A stretch of DNA of 64,000 nt from Amoebidium appalachense (lineage: Eukaryota > Ichthyosporea): contig CAVNZM010000011.1 of NCBI GenBank assembly GCA_963693365.1, positions 186,001 through 250,000 on the forward strand, in the 5' to 3' direction. Within the stretch, counting starts at the first letter, position 1. Every line of letters starts with the position of its first letter. Under the pieces are notes generated by a model. It did no database searches. It saw nothing but the letters and a program-made list of their open reading frames with translations, and was not told the DNA's origin. A program made the position numbers and the translations under genes. Positions 35,160 through 48,430 of this stretch are shown piece after piece.

Positions 35160-35610
35160 ATGGAGGGTTTGCGAGGAGAGGGTAGATTGTGGGTGTGCGG
35201 GGCGGATGGACAAGCAACGTGTTATTGGGCAAGGGTGGAGGGGGGCAAAGTACTGCTGCATGCATATGGCGTGGATACAGATAATAAGAACAGTGGGGGC
35301 AAAGGATTGGGGCAGTTGGTGGCCTTGGGCGCAGGGGCTGGCTCGGTGGCACCAGTCGGTGAGTATCTCTACTCCCATGCATATGCACACACATTCAAAC
35401 GCGCACTCGGGCGACAATTCTTAACATACCAGTGTACGGGGTCGCTTGCACTTGTACATGCACACACGTGCACAAATTGTCATTGGATTTTAACTCTATT
35501 CCTTGTACAGTTCTCTGTAAGTCTATATGCCTGTATGCACACGCGGCAGGCCTACCTGCCGGTACGATAAGCATAACACACGAGCATACACACTCACATA
35601 CACACACGCA

Positions 35611-35655
<45 letters not shown>

Positions 35656-35779
35656 GCACGTGCACACACGCGCGCACACGCACACGCACACACACACACA
35701 CGCACACGCACACGCACACGCACACGCACACGCACACACACACACACACACACATACGCACAAACACACACACACACAA

Positions 35780-35834
<55 letters not shown>

Positions 35835-37349
35835 GCAATCACTCAACTCACTCCGACACACGCACACACATGCACACACACTGATACACACACACACGCC
35901 CATACACAAGGGCACAACCGGTCACCGACACACGTACTCTCACACGTACACAAACACACACACGCACGCACTTATTCACGCACGCACACGCGCACACACG
36001 CGCGCAGAGACATACACAGACACCCGCACGCATGTAGTTTTTTGTTTTTGTACATGCACACCCATGGCTTATGTACACAATGTGGGATCCATAGCGACAC
36101 GAAAACATGAGGTGCGGCAAACGTTGTCCCCGGAAACAAACAAATTAGCATTAGAAAGTGGGTGTTGATTTATAGGCAACGGGTGTGGCACGTGCGATTG
36201 ATTTTCATTTTTTTTTTCTTCGGGACGGGGGGGGGAGGGGGGGGGGGGGGGGGAGGGGGGCTATCCACTTTGCTCTGTGGAAAAACATCTCCGTGTAAAT
36301 CTATGGGTATCCATTCATCTGCACATATCTAGCACCCTCTCCCTTTTCCACCCTCCCTCCCCCCACGACCTCCTATGGCCCACCTCACCCTGCCCCGACG
36401 ATGTTTGCATGCGGGGGGGGGGGGGGGGGGGGGATACCTTACTCTGGATATCGAAGAAACTTTTGAAATCACCGCTTGTTGGCTCGAAGTTGCTTTTGCA
36501 TCTGAATGAAATTCGTCCAAAGAGAAGGTGGAATCCGTTTAGAAATGCACATATGGAATCTTGGAATATATTAGACCCCTCGCCTCCCCGGGCCCCTCCC
36601 CCCCGTGACGCCATCTGGCCAAAACACCAGAACCCCCCCCATGCTAGGCCCTCTTTGACCCCTCCCACCCTCTCTCCCAACCCCCCCACCCCACAGGAGA
36701 GATTGATTTTGCGCAAGCACGCAGGGTGGAGGCCACGGAGACTAAGTTTGGCCCCGACTGGACCCCGCGCTACTTGTTTAGAGTACTGCATGCACACCCA
36801 CAGGCTCAACCAATCACATTACAAACGGCAACATCGTTCGAGAGATCTGATTGGATTGCAGTCATGCGTCGCTTGATATCCACCAATGCGGAAAGGCGGA
36901 ATAGTGGTGCTGAGCCGCTATTGGTCATGTACAGCCAATCAGATCAAAGCGCCGACAGTGCGGTGTCCATTACTAGCCTTAGTCCCAGTGTGTGCACGTG
37001 GCAAAGTGACGACACAAACCACAGTTGCCTAGCAACCACCAACCAATTAAGTACCACATCACACGTGGATACGACCCCATCCTCCAGACCACCCCCCCTT
37101 GCCACGATCAGCGAAGCACCAGACCAGCCCCCTGGCCCCACAGCCCAAGAGCCTCCCACCCAATCAAAATGGGACAGACCACTGCCACCCCCAATCGCCC
37201 AATCACAAAGCCCCGTGCCAGATGACGGCAAGAGGCCATTGGCTGCAAGCCGACCAGCAGTTTCCATAATGTCACGTGACAGCTGTGGTGTGCCGCCATT
37301 GGCCCACTACTCTGGGCTCATGTACATAGCAACGGCAAGGGCCGCCTAG
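35160..37349 (+). CDS. PH-domain protein
   Basis: Two exons (35160-35358 and 36697-37349) join in phase 1 to 283 residues. Residues about 7-125 look like a pleckstrin-homology domain: GRLWVCGADGQATCYWARVE and KVLLHAY strands at the start, then RYLFRVL and the closing helix SDWIAVMRRL with the invariant PH tryptophan. PH domains bind phosphoinositides or proteins at membranes; I see no catalytic domain. The remaining ~150 residues are Pro/Ser/Thr/Gln-rich and probably disordered. The 1.34-kb intron splits the PH domain and is filled by CA arrays and G-runs. The start ATG lies a few residues before the first strand and has no in-frame extension. The tail is dense in CCAAT/ATTGG pentamers. Confidence 0.7.
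35590..36265. repeat. CA array and G-run in the PH gene intron
   Basis: CA/CG-interrupted CA arrays at about 35590-35835 and 35850-36030, and a G-run at 36225-36260. Nothing else is seen in this intron. Confidence 0.95.
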
Positions 37350-37523
37350 AGGGGTGTGGCAGTAACCTGCGTGTATCGTATGAGTGCATCGGTAGAGAAA
37401 GGAGTGGGCAGCCCATACTGCTGCAACGGATGAGGACAGGGAGGGAGGGGAGGGAGGGGGAGAGTAGGAAATGTAATACTCCCTGTGGAGTACTTTTTAA
37501 TAAGATTGACTTTGCTGCCGCTG

Positions 37524-37524
<1 letters not shown>

Positions 37525-37613
<89 letters not shown>

Positions 37614-38320
37614 CCGTGTACACACACGCAGGTGGCACCCGTGTTGATGCATGCAAGTAAGACATGCGGGCATTGTACTCCTCACACTCACCTGGTGCGA
37701 GAAAAGGGGAGAGAGAGGGTGGATACCCCCAGTATCACCACCCCACCAGGGCTTTTCTGCATTTCGATAATTTGAGCTCTTTCTGGGTGCTTTCTCTTTC
37801 TTGTGTGCGTGCGTGGGTGCGTGGGTGAGTGCGGGATTGGGTGTTTTGTTTTCTTTTCTTTTCCTCTTTTTTTAGGGGGGTAAGGGGAGGGGGGAGGGGA
37901 GGAGGGGGGGGGGAGGAGGGGGAGGAGAGGTAGGTCGGAGGGTGCTGTGTATGTTTTCTTCTCTTTTTTTTCCTCTCTTTTTCCTCTCTTTTTTCTTTTC
38001 CTTTTTTTTTGCCGGGGGGGGGGGGGGGGGGGGGGGGGGGGAGGAGGGGGGGGGGGGGGGGAGGAGGGGGGAGGGGGGGGGGGGGGGAGGAGGGGGGGGG
38101 GGGGGGGGAAAGAGGGGGGGGGAGGGAGGAGATGGGGTAGCAACACTCTATGGCCCTTTCATTTTTCATAGCTTTTTCTTGTCCGTTTAGTTCTGTGTCA
38201 CAGCTGGGGTCGGGGAGCAAGGTGGGGTGGGGTTGGGTCGTAAATAGGGGGGAGGGGGGGGGGGTGGGGAAGGAACACGGGAGCAAGAGGGGGAGGGGGA
38301 AGGGGGGGGGGGGGGGGGAT
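37525..38320. repeat. TG array and G-rich tracts
   Basis: A pure TG array at 37525-37612, then T-rich/G-rich composite tracts at 37995-38125 and 38245-38320. Lies between the PH gene and the Spt23-like gene. No gene seen. Confidence 0.95.
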
Positions 38321-38399
38321 GAACATAGCTGGTGTGCAAAGGTGGAACTACTATGCTCGGCCCTGCCGAGGCCTTTACTGTGCATATGACGTCATGGAA

Positions 38400-39356
38400 A
38401 TCACGTGGTTGTTCACAACACATCCATGTTTCACATATCAGAGTATATCTAGCCGTCACATATCGCATATCACACTATGTCTAACGTCGCGTTTCACATA
38501 TCAAAATATATCTGAACGTTACATTTCCCAAAATATATAAAGTTTCCCATACCATAATATGACTTAATGCCACATATCGAATACATATCCAGGATCACAT
38601 ACAAAGTTATACGTCCACATACCAAAATATACGTAATTTGGCATCCAAAAAAATACCACAAATCGCGGACCCCCTCGGAAAACTCCTAACTTTACTCTTA
38701 TAGCCTATGCGAGCTCCACAAATCAAAATGCACCCAATCAGCACGCCCCAAGTCATACGACACAAATATTGCATTTGGGCTACCTCTACTATCACCGAGC
38801 AAGACCAAACTGACCGAAGTAGTTGCCATGACTTACTTGTAGATATCAATATGCCGACCGTATTCACAGCATATTCATGCCCTGCATACAAGTCATGCCT
38901 GGAAATACACACAGCATATCTGACCGTATTCACAGCATATTCGTGCCCTGCATATAAGTCATGCCTGGAAATACACACAGCACATCTGACAGCATTCACA
39001 GGACCTAAAACATGCGGTGTATTAAAGTATTCACCGGGACTCAGAGGGTTGTCACGGGCCCCGACACCCATTTTAGCGGATTCTATACCTTACGAACCTC
39101 CGTATTCTCTCGATGTTCACAGCATATTCACAGGCTGCTCGTTTTAGAATCTATCAAAACCGCGCCACACATGCGCATTCTTACCCCCCCACCCTTACAC
39201 CCACCCCTTGTACCCTTTCACATCCTTCACCTATTATCTCCCCTCCCCCCCCCCCCCCCCTCCCCCCCCCCTTACGTCGGGTATTCCTGGCCCAAAAACT
39301 CCAAAAGACACATGGGGTGGTGACAAGAGAGCACTCATATTCTCTCAGGCTGGCCC
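38400..39356. repeat. AT-rich spacer with 66-bp tandem duplication
   Basis: Degenerate units (CACATATC, ACATACC, AAATATA) occupy 38420-38640. A 66-bp unit containing GTATTCACAGCATATTC and AAGTCATGCCTGGAAATAC is duplicated at 38856-38987, with a partial third copy. The C-run at 39244-39270 is simple sequence. Confidence 0.8.
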
Positions 39357-41320
39357 TCAGAAACTGGGCGGTGGAGTTGCAATCAGGGGCCGGTTATCTT
39401 CGTCATCTGGATGGGGCACGGCGGGGTTATAAATGTCTCTCTGGGTTACAAATCATTGCGTGGAGTTTCTGGTTGAGTTGTCTCAACACACAAACACTCC
39501 CCACCCCGAAACCCCCCCCATCTCCCCTCCCCCCTTCCCCTCTCCCCCACCACCACCACCACCACCACATACAAAGAACCACACAACACCAGCCCAATGT
39601 GCCCGTCCATCAACCTCGCCAATCCCACCTACTGAACCCACTACCGCCCATTTCCACTATCGCTTTACCCCTCGAGCCGTCAGAACAACCCCTCCCCCCC
39701 CCCCCCCCAAAAAAAAAAAGAAAAGAAAAAAAAAAAGAAAAAAAGAAAAAAAGAAAAAAAGAAAAGGAAAAAACACCCACCCTCACAGAACTACCCTCCC
39801 TCCTCCCCCCGCTCCCCTCCCCCTCCCCCACCCCCCCCCGTGATTACCTCTAGTCTGTGTGTATGTGAAGGCTGCCGGCTGTGAGCAGCCATTTGGGCCA
39901 CTGACTGTGACGGTGACTGGGCCTGGCTGGGCACATGGAGGGACTACGCACCATAGACTGCTGTTGGTTGTGGCCTGGAGGGGGAAGAGGGGGGTGAGGT
40001 GTGTGCAAAGAGGAGTGCTGGGTGGGTTTACATGCCGAGCAGAGTGTTGGGGGGGTTTATTTGATGGGGTAGAGGTTGGGGTGAGCAATTGCACAGTCTT
40101 GGGGGGGGGGGGGCTTACGTGGAGGAGGAGAGGGAAGGGCCAGAGTGCTAAGGGCACAAGGATACAGTCTAGTGCATGGGTGAGCAATCTTGGTTGTGTG
40201 GGGAAGGAGGTATTTCTTGGAGGGCTGTGAGAAATGCAAACGAGGGGGCTTGGACATTGTGTTGGATGTCAGTGGTGGGTGGAGGGTCGGTAAGATGGAG
40301 CCCTCGGGGCAATGGGCGGTGGGTGGATGGGTGGGTAGGGGGGGGGGGGGGGGGGGGAAGGGGATGTATCAACCTGGACGTCCATGACGGTGTCACCAAA
40401 GCGCACAGAGGTCACATGACCAAGGTTGCGACCAATCAGAGCGCAGGTGGCCCCTCCACTGATTGGGCCACTGTCAGGAAGCACGTGCTCGATCTGGGGG
40501 GCCACTGAGGGTAGAGGGGGACAGAGATTCAGTCGGGATATTCGTTAGTTTGTGTCTTCCATAATTCTTTTCGGTAGGGGGGGAGGAGCGGGGTAGAAGG
40601 GGGGGGGAGGGGGGAGGATGGGGGGGAAGGGGGAGGGGGGGGAGGGGGGGGGGGAGGGGGAGGGTTGGAAAATGCAAGTGGGGAATTCAAGAGGGGAGGG
40701 GCATGGTGGGTCTAATGCGAAGGATAATGCAGAGCAGGCGCAGGCAACACCTCACGGAGGACACTGTACCCGTGCACTGATTCATTTGCATGCTGCGGGG
40801 TGTATCAGGCAATCAATCAGCACGCCCCACAGTGCACCATTTGTGAATCAAAAATACGAGCAAAACCGAGAAAAGATCGGGAAAGCCACCACCTCTGCGG
40901 CCAAAAAACAAAACAACATTACACCCTTTACACCATTACACCATTACAACCTTCGTCAATAATCAATTTCAAATGCCACACAGGCCATACCTCTGCACAT
41001 GGCTTCTTAGTGGGAGAGAGGGGGGAGGGGGGAGGGGGGGGGATGTGAGCACTGACGTGAGAGTTGGGGATCGTCATTTAGCAGGAGACAGTAGTCGTGG
41101 GGGCGAGGCATGGAGAAACTATTGAGCCCCCCAGAGAAGAAGGACGGGAGGTTGAGCGCTGGCTCGGACAGCGATAAGGGGTGGCTGGGTTGGGCGGATG
41201 GGGGGATGGTGTGGGCTCTGGGGCCAAAAGGGTGGGGTGGGTTGAGGGTGGTGGGGGGGGTGGAGGGGAGGGTTGATAGAGGGTGAGTGTGTGGTGTTGT
41301 GTTTTTGTAAGTGAGTTTGT

Positions 41321-41351
<31 letters not shown>

Positions 41352-42453
41352 GGGGCATGTTAGAGAGATAAAGAGAGAGAGAGAGAGAGAGAGAGAGAGC
41401 CAGGGGAGCTGGAGGGAAAGAGAGAGGGAGAGAGAGATCAAAGTGTGTGTGGAGTGCACGTGTATGTATGTTGCAACAGCAGAATGGGGTCAGAAATTCA
41501 ACAACAGCAACCAAAAAGTAGAAGGCCGGAGTCTTTGGTCTCAACCATTATCCGAGGCACAGGGGGGAAGGAAAGGTGTACAGGAGCATACCGAGCCATA
41601 TTTGCTGTACGGGAGGAGGATGGTGGTAACTCGAAAAAATGGATTTAGCAAGGGCAGGGGAGGTGGGGGCTGCGACTATGGCGAACAGATTGATGAGGGA
41701 AAGCGGGGAAATGGGAATGGGCCTGGAGGGGTGGTTGAAAGTGGGTGTGTGTGGGAGGAGGGGGCGGGGGGGGGGGGGGGGGGAGGGGGGGGGGGGGGGC
41801 GGTTTGCAGTTTGACAACATCTACTCTATGGGGGAGGTAGGGGCAGAACCTTTGCAGCAGGCCCAGGGGTGATGACGGATAGCCCATGTATCCCCCTAGC
41901 CCCTCACTCATGTCGTACTCGGGGGAGGGGGTACTCGGGGACGTGGGCCTCAGCCCTGCCGTGGTGAGGGGGGTCTGAAGTGAATATTCGCCGTAATTTG
42001 GACGGGAGGGTCCGGCTGCGGCCAGGGCACGTGTGCGTCGTGTGATGGACTTGTGGTCGTCGGTGATCATGATGGGGGGGCTCAATGCACACGCAATCAT
42101 TTTCTGGTGCTGGTCCCGCAGCCCAAAGAAAATGCTGGGGGGTTGGGGGGGGGGGATGGGTTAGTTGGGGCTGTTGGTTTGAAAGAGGAAGGAGGTGGGT
42201 GGTGGGTGCTACAAGGGGATGAGGTCGAGGGGGAGAGCTAAAGGGAAGACGTGGTTTTTGTTGTTTTGACATACTTATTGATAGTTCTATATATGTCTAT
42301 GACTATCTCGGTACAGTATCATATGCTAATAGAATTTGTATAAGTACACATTTTTGCATGGATGTATATATCTCTATTGATATCATAACGACTTACATTA
42401 ACCTGGGCTTAATTGTACTTAAGAAGTGTTTTTTTTTTGTTTTTTTTGTTTTT

Positions 42454-42486
<33 letters not shown>

Positions 42487-44325
42487 GGGGCATGAGAACG
42501 CATAGACGAGGGAGAGAGAAGCTCTGAATGTGTGGGTCTCCGATGTTATGGAATGTGGTGGCTGAGGTGCACGTGTGTGTGTGTTTGGGGGGGGGGGGGG
42601 GGGGGGGAGGGGGGGAGGGGGGGAGGGGACGGCTTATGAGGATGCTGGGAAGAAAGAAGTGCATGACATTGGTAGATAAGAGATGCCCCTTCATCTTTGT
42701 TTTTATCCTTCATGCCTCTAGCGGTTTATTAGTCCTCTACGCCTCTTTTTAGTTCTGTATTTCTATTTCGGAGAGGTTCGACACACCTAAAACCCACAGG
42801 CTCAGCGTGGTGGCGGCAGTAGCATGTGATGCGGGTGGGCAGGATGACGTCACCATTGCTAAAGGCCATCTGGGGCCTGCAGTTGAACAAGAGCACACGG
42901 TCCTTCTCTCCATGCTCTGTGTCCTCACGGTCTGACAGCCCTGGGGGGGGGGGGGGGAGGGAGGAGGGGGGGGGGGGGGGAGGGGGGGTCATGGTGTGGC
43001 TGGAATGGGTGCGGGGTGGTTGGGTGACAATGATGGGGTGATGATGGATTTTCGGGGGAGGGGGGGGGGGAGGACCAGGCCAGTTGGTGAGCCCCTGGCT
43101 GAGTGGTGAGAGGATGGGGCTGGGCACGTGTAAAGAGAACCCGGTGGGTTAGGTGGGTTTTGTTTGCATGTGTGTGGGGGGGTGGAGGAGGGGCTGGGGG
43201 TAGGGGGGGGGGGGGGGGGATGGGAGGAGGGAGGTGGGTGCGGAGGGGATGGTGGAGATGTAGGGATATCTGGCTGATGGCTGAGTGGCTGGGTGGGTGT
43301 GGAATGTGTGTGTGTGTGTCTGCCGGTCCCGGGGGGTGTGTTCGTGGGAGGGTCGGTGGGTGAATCGGTCCGCGGGGGCGGGGAGGTGGGGGAAGGGGTG
43401 GGGGAAGGGGAGGGACGGAGGTGGGGCGGAACGAGCAATAAGGGAAAACGTTTGTGCATGCGAATGTTGAGGTTTAAATTCTAAAAATGGTGGCTGTTTG
43501 CTCAGAGAATAGCAGATGCATGTACATGTTTTTGGACATGTATGCGTGTGCGTGTGGGTACTCCAGATGTGTGTGGGTCTCATATCTTGTCTGTCTGTGT
43601 GTGCATCTGGCATTGTTAATCGTTTGGTTGGGGGGAAAGCCTAGATATACGACCAGGAGTGTACGTGTGTGTATGGGTGTGTGTGTGTGTGTGTGTGTGG
43701 GGAGGGGGGGGGGGGGGGGAAGGGAGCAAGGACTTGTCTGGTAGGGCTGGTCTCTCTTCCCTTTGGCACGTTGCATCCTCTTTCTCTCCCGCAGCACACA
43801 GCGCTCACACACAGTCACCTTCTGTGCACAAACGAGAAGGGCCGCAGTAAAAAATAAAACAGAAACCGGGGGAGAAGGGGAGGGTGGGGGGTGAGGTGGG
43901 GGAGGGGGGGGGGGAGGGGAGGGGGGGACGAGGAGAGTGTTGTGGGTATGAGGGGTTTGAGATAATATGTGTGTCGGGTGAAGTTGGACGGGTGCTGAGG
44001 AGGCTGTGCGATAAATTGGTGTGAGCAAAAATCTGTCGGCGGTACTGAGTGCTCCCTCTCACTCCCTGCTCTCTCTCGAGTGTCCCACCTTCCCCTCCAC
44101 CTTCCCCCCTCCCCTTCCCCCTCCCCCGTTCCCGGCCCCATCTCACCCATAAAGGTATAATGACCTCTACTTGACCGTGGGGTGCTTGGGGGTTGACACC
44201 TTGGGAGGGGGGAGGGGGGGGGGGGAGTAGGAGGAAAGAAAAAAAGAGGAGCTGGGGTGAGGGGGGATTGCACAACGGGGAAGGGGAGGGAGGGGATGAG
44301 GGAGAATAAGAAAGGTTTTTTTTTT

Positions 44326-44366
<41 letters not shown>

Positions 44367-45276
44367 AATGGGCATGCCTTTGCTGGGTCGGAGACACACA
44401 TGACGATGGCCTGAAGGTGAAGGGTCTTGCTGGGGTCACCAGAGCCCTCGATCTGGGGGTATAGATTAGACCGAGAAAAAGGTGCTAAGTTATAATGGGC
44501 CAGTGTGATTGGATATTGTCAGCACTAAATGACGTATGCTATTGCTGCTTTTTGTTGCAATCTAAGTATGTAAAGTCCACAATCAGGCAATATAGCCAAA
44601 AAGATGTGTTCTTCATGATTTTTCGTATGGAGGGTTTTCCATGTTCCAATGGCAGGGGGATACAAACAGTCATATGAAAGCAACCAATGTGCATAAAAAA
44701 GAGGAAAGGAAAGAAAAACCCTGTGTGTTCTTTAATTGGACTAATGCGCAATGCACATTTCTTTAAGTGGACTAGGGCACACTTTGCGCTTCTCAAATGG
44801 GACTAGAGCATCATTTGCATCTCTTTAGGGGGGCTAGAGCAACATGTGCATTTCTTTAAGTGGATGAGAGCATACAGTGCGCATCTCTTTAAGGGGCCTG
44901 TAGCACCTTGTGCTTGCCCATGCGCTTGGCAGCACAGAGTGGGGGCAGTGTCAGACAGTCCCAGTCAGTGACCCTCGTGTTGTCGTCATAGACCAGTTGC
45001 AGGCACAGGTTGATTTGGGTCTCCACACGGCTACGTGCACCATCACTGGGCACACCCAGTACTTTGAGCTGGGGGGGGGGGGGGGGGGGGGGAAGGGAGA
45101 GGGGAGGGGGGGGGGGGGGAGGGAGAAGGGTCAGGGTGGAAGCTTGTGGTGGATGTTTCTAGGGTAAATTGTTAATAAATCCCCACAGCCGTCGTTTCTG
45201 CTACTTCTCTTCCTACAGCCATTCCTGTACAAAGTTCCCCTTTGGCTCTTTTTTCTTCCCCTGCTGGGTTGGGAGT

Positions 45277-45309
<33 letters not shown>

Positions 45310-45310
45310 G

Positions 45311-45350
<40 letters not shown>

Positions 45351-46444
45351 GGGGGGATGGGGCAGGCAGCGCTCTCGCTTGTTAAGGCCAGAGGAAGAGA
45401 GGTGAAAGCAAAAAGCAAAAAGTGGATGGAACGTAGGATACAGGGTTTGGGACCATGCACTATCGGCAGAGTGGGTCGGATGCATAAAAAGGGAGGGAAG
45501 GGATTAAGTAAGCTCCAATTTTGTTAGCGAATCCATCTATGTGCCTCTTCGGTGTTCTCCCCCCCCCTTCCCCCCCCCCCCCCCCCCCCCCCCCTCCCCC
45601 CCCCCCCCCTACTTTTTCTCTCTCCCTTCTTTCCCTTTTCTCACACCACATCGACATCCTTGCTTCCCTGCAAGCTGTTTTATTCCTTCCCCCCCGCCCC
45701 CCGCCCCCCTCCTCCCCCCTCCCCACCACCACCACCACAGCGGCTTCCCTCCTATCCTCTACCCCAGCATCCACCCCCATAATTCCTAATTTTGTGGGGG
45801 CTCATAACTGCACTATCTGTACGTGGGTTCTTATCTAGTTATCCATTGGGGGGGAGGGGAAGGGGGTAAGGGGGGGAGGCGAGAGGAGGGGGTTTCATGC
45901 TTAAATACTGTGTGCGGGCTCTTATGTAATTATTTGTGTGTGTGTGTGTGGGGGTGGGGGGGTGGTCATATCCGATTTTCTGGGGGGGGGGTCCTACCCA
46001 ATTATCGGGGGGGGGGGGGTTCATACCTGCATTCCCTTTTGCTCCTCCTGCGCCTTCATCCACAGCGCCATCTGGTCGACCTCCCCTGCCTGTTAACCCC
46101 CACCTAAATCACTGTGTGCATATACCCAACAACACAAGCCATCGATTATGGTGGATCTATGACCACACCGGTTGGTAGGATGTGCAATTCACTTGTGTAG
46201 TTGTGATACAGCCAAATTGACTTATGTGAGGCAACACCGTGCACAATATGTGGTTTTAGGTCAGCGGCAGGCAGCAGAGCCACATCTGTAACGCCTAATC
46301 GCAACACACATACACACATGGATCAGGGCACACTCAAACACACAGGTGGGGACACGCAGACACAGACGGCCACCACCAAATATGGACACACACAGGCACA
46401 TGTACACCAAAGGGTATACGCACACCCACACACGCGAGCGCGTG

Positions 46445-46489
<45 letters not shown>

Positions 46490-46992
46490 TTTCAGCTGCG
46501 CGTGTGTACGATGCACACCCACCCACTACAAACGTTTACTGCATCTGCCATGAGCAGATACATGCCCTTACCGTGGTTCACTCGTTGCACACAGACATGT
46601 GCACACTCCCACGCAAAAAGCAAAAACATATGCGCGCAGGCATAAGCACACGGACAGCTTCACGCACAGTCGCACGGCCAGACACGCATAGTCTAAGGGA
46701 CATACACCACACACGAACACACATACACGTGCACTCAAGGCCCGGTGCCATGGTATATGTATCGTTAATAAACATGATCTCTTTTTAACCTCCCCCCTCT
46801 CCCCGTCATCTACGCATTGAGCCATGGCCATGCATATGAAGCTGTATCCGGCAGATCTGCCTGGGCCCAAATCGCCACCAGTGCTGCCACTTAACCCTGC
46901 GCCAGGTTCCCCTTCATGCACTAGCACCCCTAGCTTCCGTGCCAATTCCTGGTTACCCCAATCCTCCCTCATTACTCCATCAGCACATCCAC

Positions 46993-47033
<41 letters not shown>

Positions 47034-47539
47034 CGCACACACGCGCGCGCGCCGCGCGATGGCACACCCACACAGACATACTCAGGAGATAGAGGCACAC
47101 AAATTTGTTCATACACACACACACAAGTACAACTTGATACACGGATAAATACAAACGCAAACACGCATGCACAGTGCATAGGTGTGCACACACGCACACG
47201 TACGTGTACACACGCAAGCACGCGCGCACACACACACAAGCAAGCTCGTGCGCGCACACGCACACACGCACAGACACACACACACACACAAGCACACGCA
47301 CACGCACGCACGCGCACGCACACGCACGCGCACGCACACACACGCACACGCACGCACACACAAACTTACACATACACTCACAAAAACAAGCCGGATCACA
47401 GTCATATGCATACACGGCTCCATTAGGCCGAGGACTTACTCACCTGCTGCATCAGGGGGGGCAGGGACTCGATACCGTCCCTCCCCCCACCACCGTGCCT
47501 GCCCTGCGCCATGTCCCCGTCCTCTCCCCCCTCGTCTCT
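39357..47539 (-). CDS. Spt23/Mga2-like regulator with IPT/TIG domain
   Basis: Minus-strand exons in coding order: 47539-47444, 46089-46027, 45068-44907, 44452-44378, 43821-43734, 42940-42787, 42134-41850, 41184-41057, 40504-40374, 39974-39848 and 39436-39357 (stop). All phases agree, giving about 462 residues. Blocks typical of the fungal Spt23/Mga2 N-terminal region appear in order: [49 protein letters not shown] and ITDDHK. An IPT/TIG fold follows at about residues 353-433. Spt23/Mga2 are membrane-tethered activators of lipid-desaturase genes; here no ankyrin repeats or membrane helix follow, so this product would be soluble. The start is unresolved: ATGs occur in exons 1 and 2, and those two exons plus the last are the weakest. 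One intron (after exon 44452-44378) begins with GC. Confidence 0.75.
42422..45350. repeat. T-G composite and G-runs in Spt23-like gene introns
   Basis: T-then-G tracts at 42429-42485, 44317-44363 and 45282-45348. GT-then-G tracts at 42575-42610 and 43675-43720. G-runs at 42943-42980, 43050-43072, 43205-43219, 45071-45120. All sit in introns between the exons listed for the Spt23-like gene. Confidence 0.9.
44725..44906. repeat. ~38-bp intronic minisatellite
   Basis: Four or five degenerate units containing CATTTCTTTAAGTGGACTAG or CATCTCTTTAAGGGG lie directly downstream (minus strand) of exon 45068-44907. Confidence 0.75.
46435..47380. repeat. CA arrays
   Basis: CA arrays at 46449-46487 and degenerate CA/CG arrays at 46998-47370. 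The unique patch 46770-46985 has open frames on both strands, but neither could be tied to an exon of the Spt23-like gene. Confidence 0.9.
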
Positions 47540-48430
47540 CTGTGCACGTGCACACACACCTTTCCCCCCAACCGCGTGCTTGGCTCTAGAGGCATCAGCG
47601 CCTACCGTGCTGCGTCTACGTACTACCAAAGACCCACCCTCCCTGCTTGCTACATGGGCTCTTCGGCGGTGCACTTTTTTCTTGCCTACGCCTGGTGGTG
47701 TGTGCGTGCATGTGTGCCGTGTTCCCCCTACGCCCAGCCGGCATGGCTGTTCGAAGGTGCAACCCAACATTTTCCTCCGCCGGCCCCAACTCCATGAACG
47801 ATACACAGGCGCGTTGTCCGTCGGCCAGGTGTGTGAGGCATGGATGGCCCGCAGTGGCAGTGTGGTGGCAGGAAAAGCAGCCGTGAAACGAGATGACGCG
47901 AAGTCCCGCCCTGAGTGTGAGCCCTGCCACCTGTCACGGCCACTCTGAGCGCGGCAAGAACCATGTTGTTTGCAGGCGAGATGTGGCCTGCAGCATGACA
48001 CATGCGCCTGTATGGCCGCGCGCGTGGGCACACACGGCACGCATGCAGAGCGCTGGCATGCATGTGGTAGCAGCCCAACATGTTGGGCCTCTCTCTAGCT
48101 GGCTGCCAATATTCTGCATCACATACCACACATAGTTTATTTCTCGATGCAGTACAGGTTATCTTTCCGGGAATTTACGCCTATCAATGCTCCCTTACAC
48201 ATTATACGCGCGAAACCATGCAGCAGGCCATGCTTGCTAGTATGGCAATACGTCATGAAAAGGGCCAAATTCCTGAAAGTTGACTTTGAAACTAATGGCA
48301 TTGAATCCGTTTGTCTATCACATTTTGTGAGACAACAGTCAGTGGTGTGTGTGTGACATGTGCAAAGCGTGTGCGTGCTGTGCATAGCACGCGGGGTGGC
48401 AGGCCGTGGCAGGGGTGTGAGGGTGCCAAG
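47540..48430. other. Upstream region of the Spt23-like gene; no exon assigned
   Basis: Overlapping frames exist on both strands (47423-48040 minus, 47511-47948 plus). None shows a recognised domain or a splice phase that extends the Spt23-like gene. Further 5' exons or the promoter may lie here. Confidence 0.4.

Noticed and set aside
39113-39480. Plus-strand frame around 39290-39480
   Set aside because: It overlaps the better-supported minus-strand last exon of the Spt23-like gene and has no domain or splice partners.
46824-47000. Open frames on both strands of the unique patch between CA arrays
   Set aside because: Neither strand gives splice sites that join in phase to the neighbouring Spt23-like exons.
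47423-48040. 205-codon minus-strand frame as a gene
   Set aside because: Only its last 32 codons (47539-47444) fit as an exon by splice site and phase; the rest has no recognisable content and competes with plus-strand frames.
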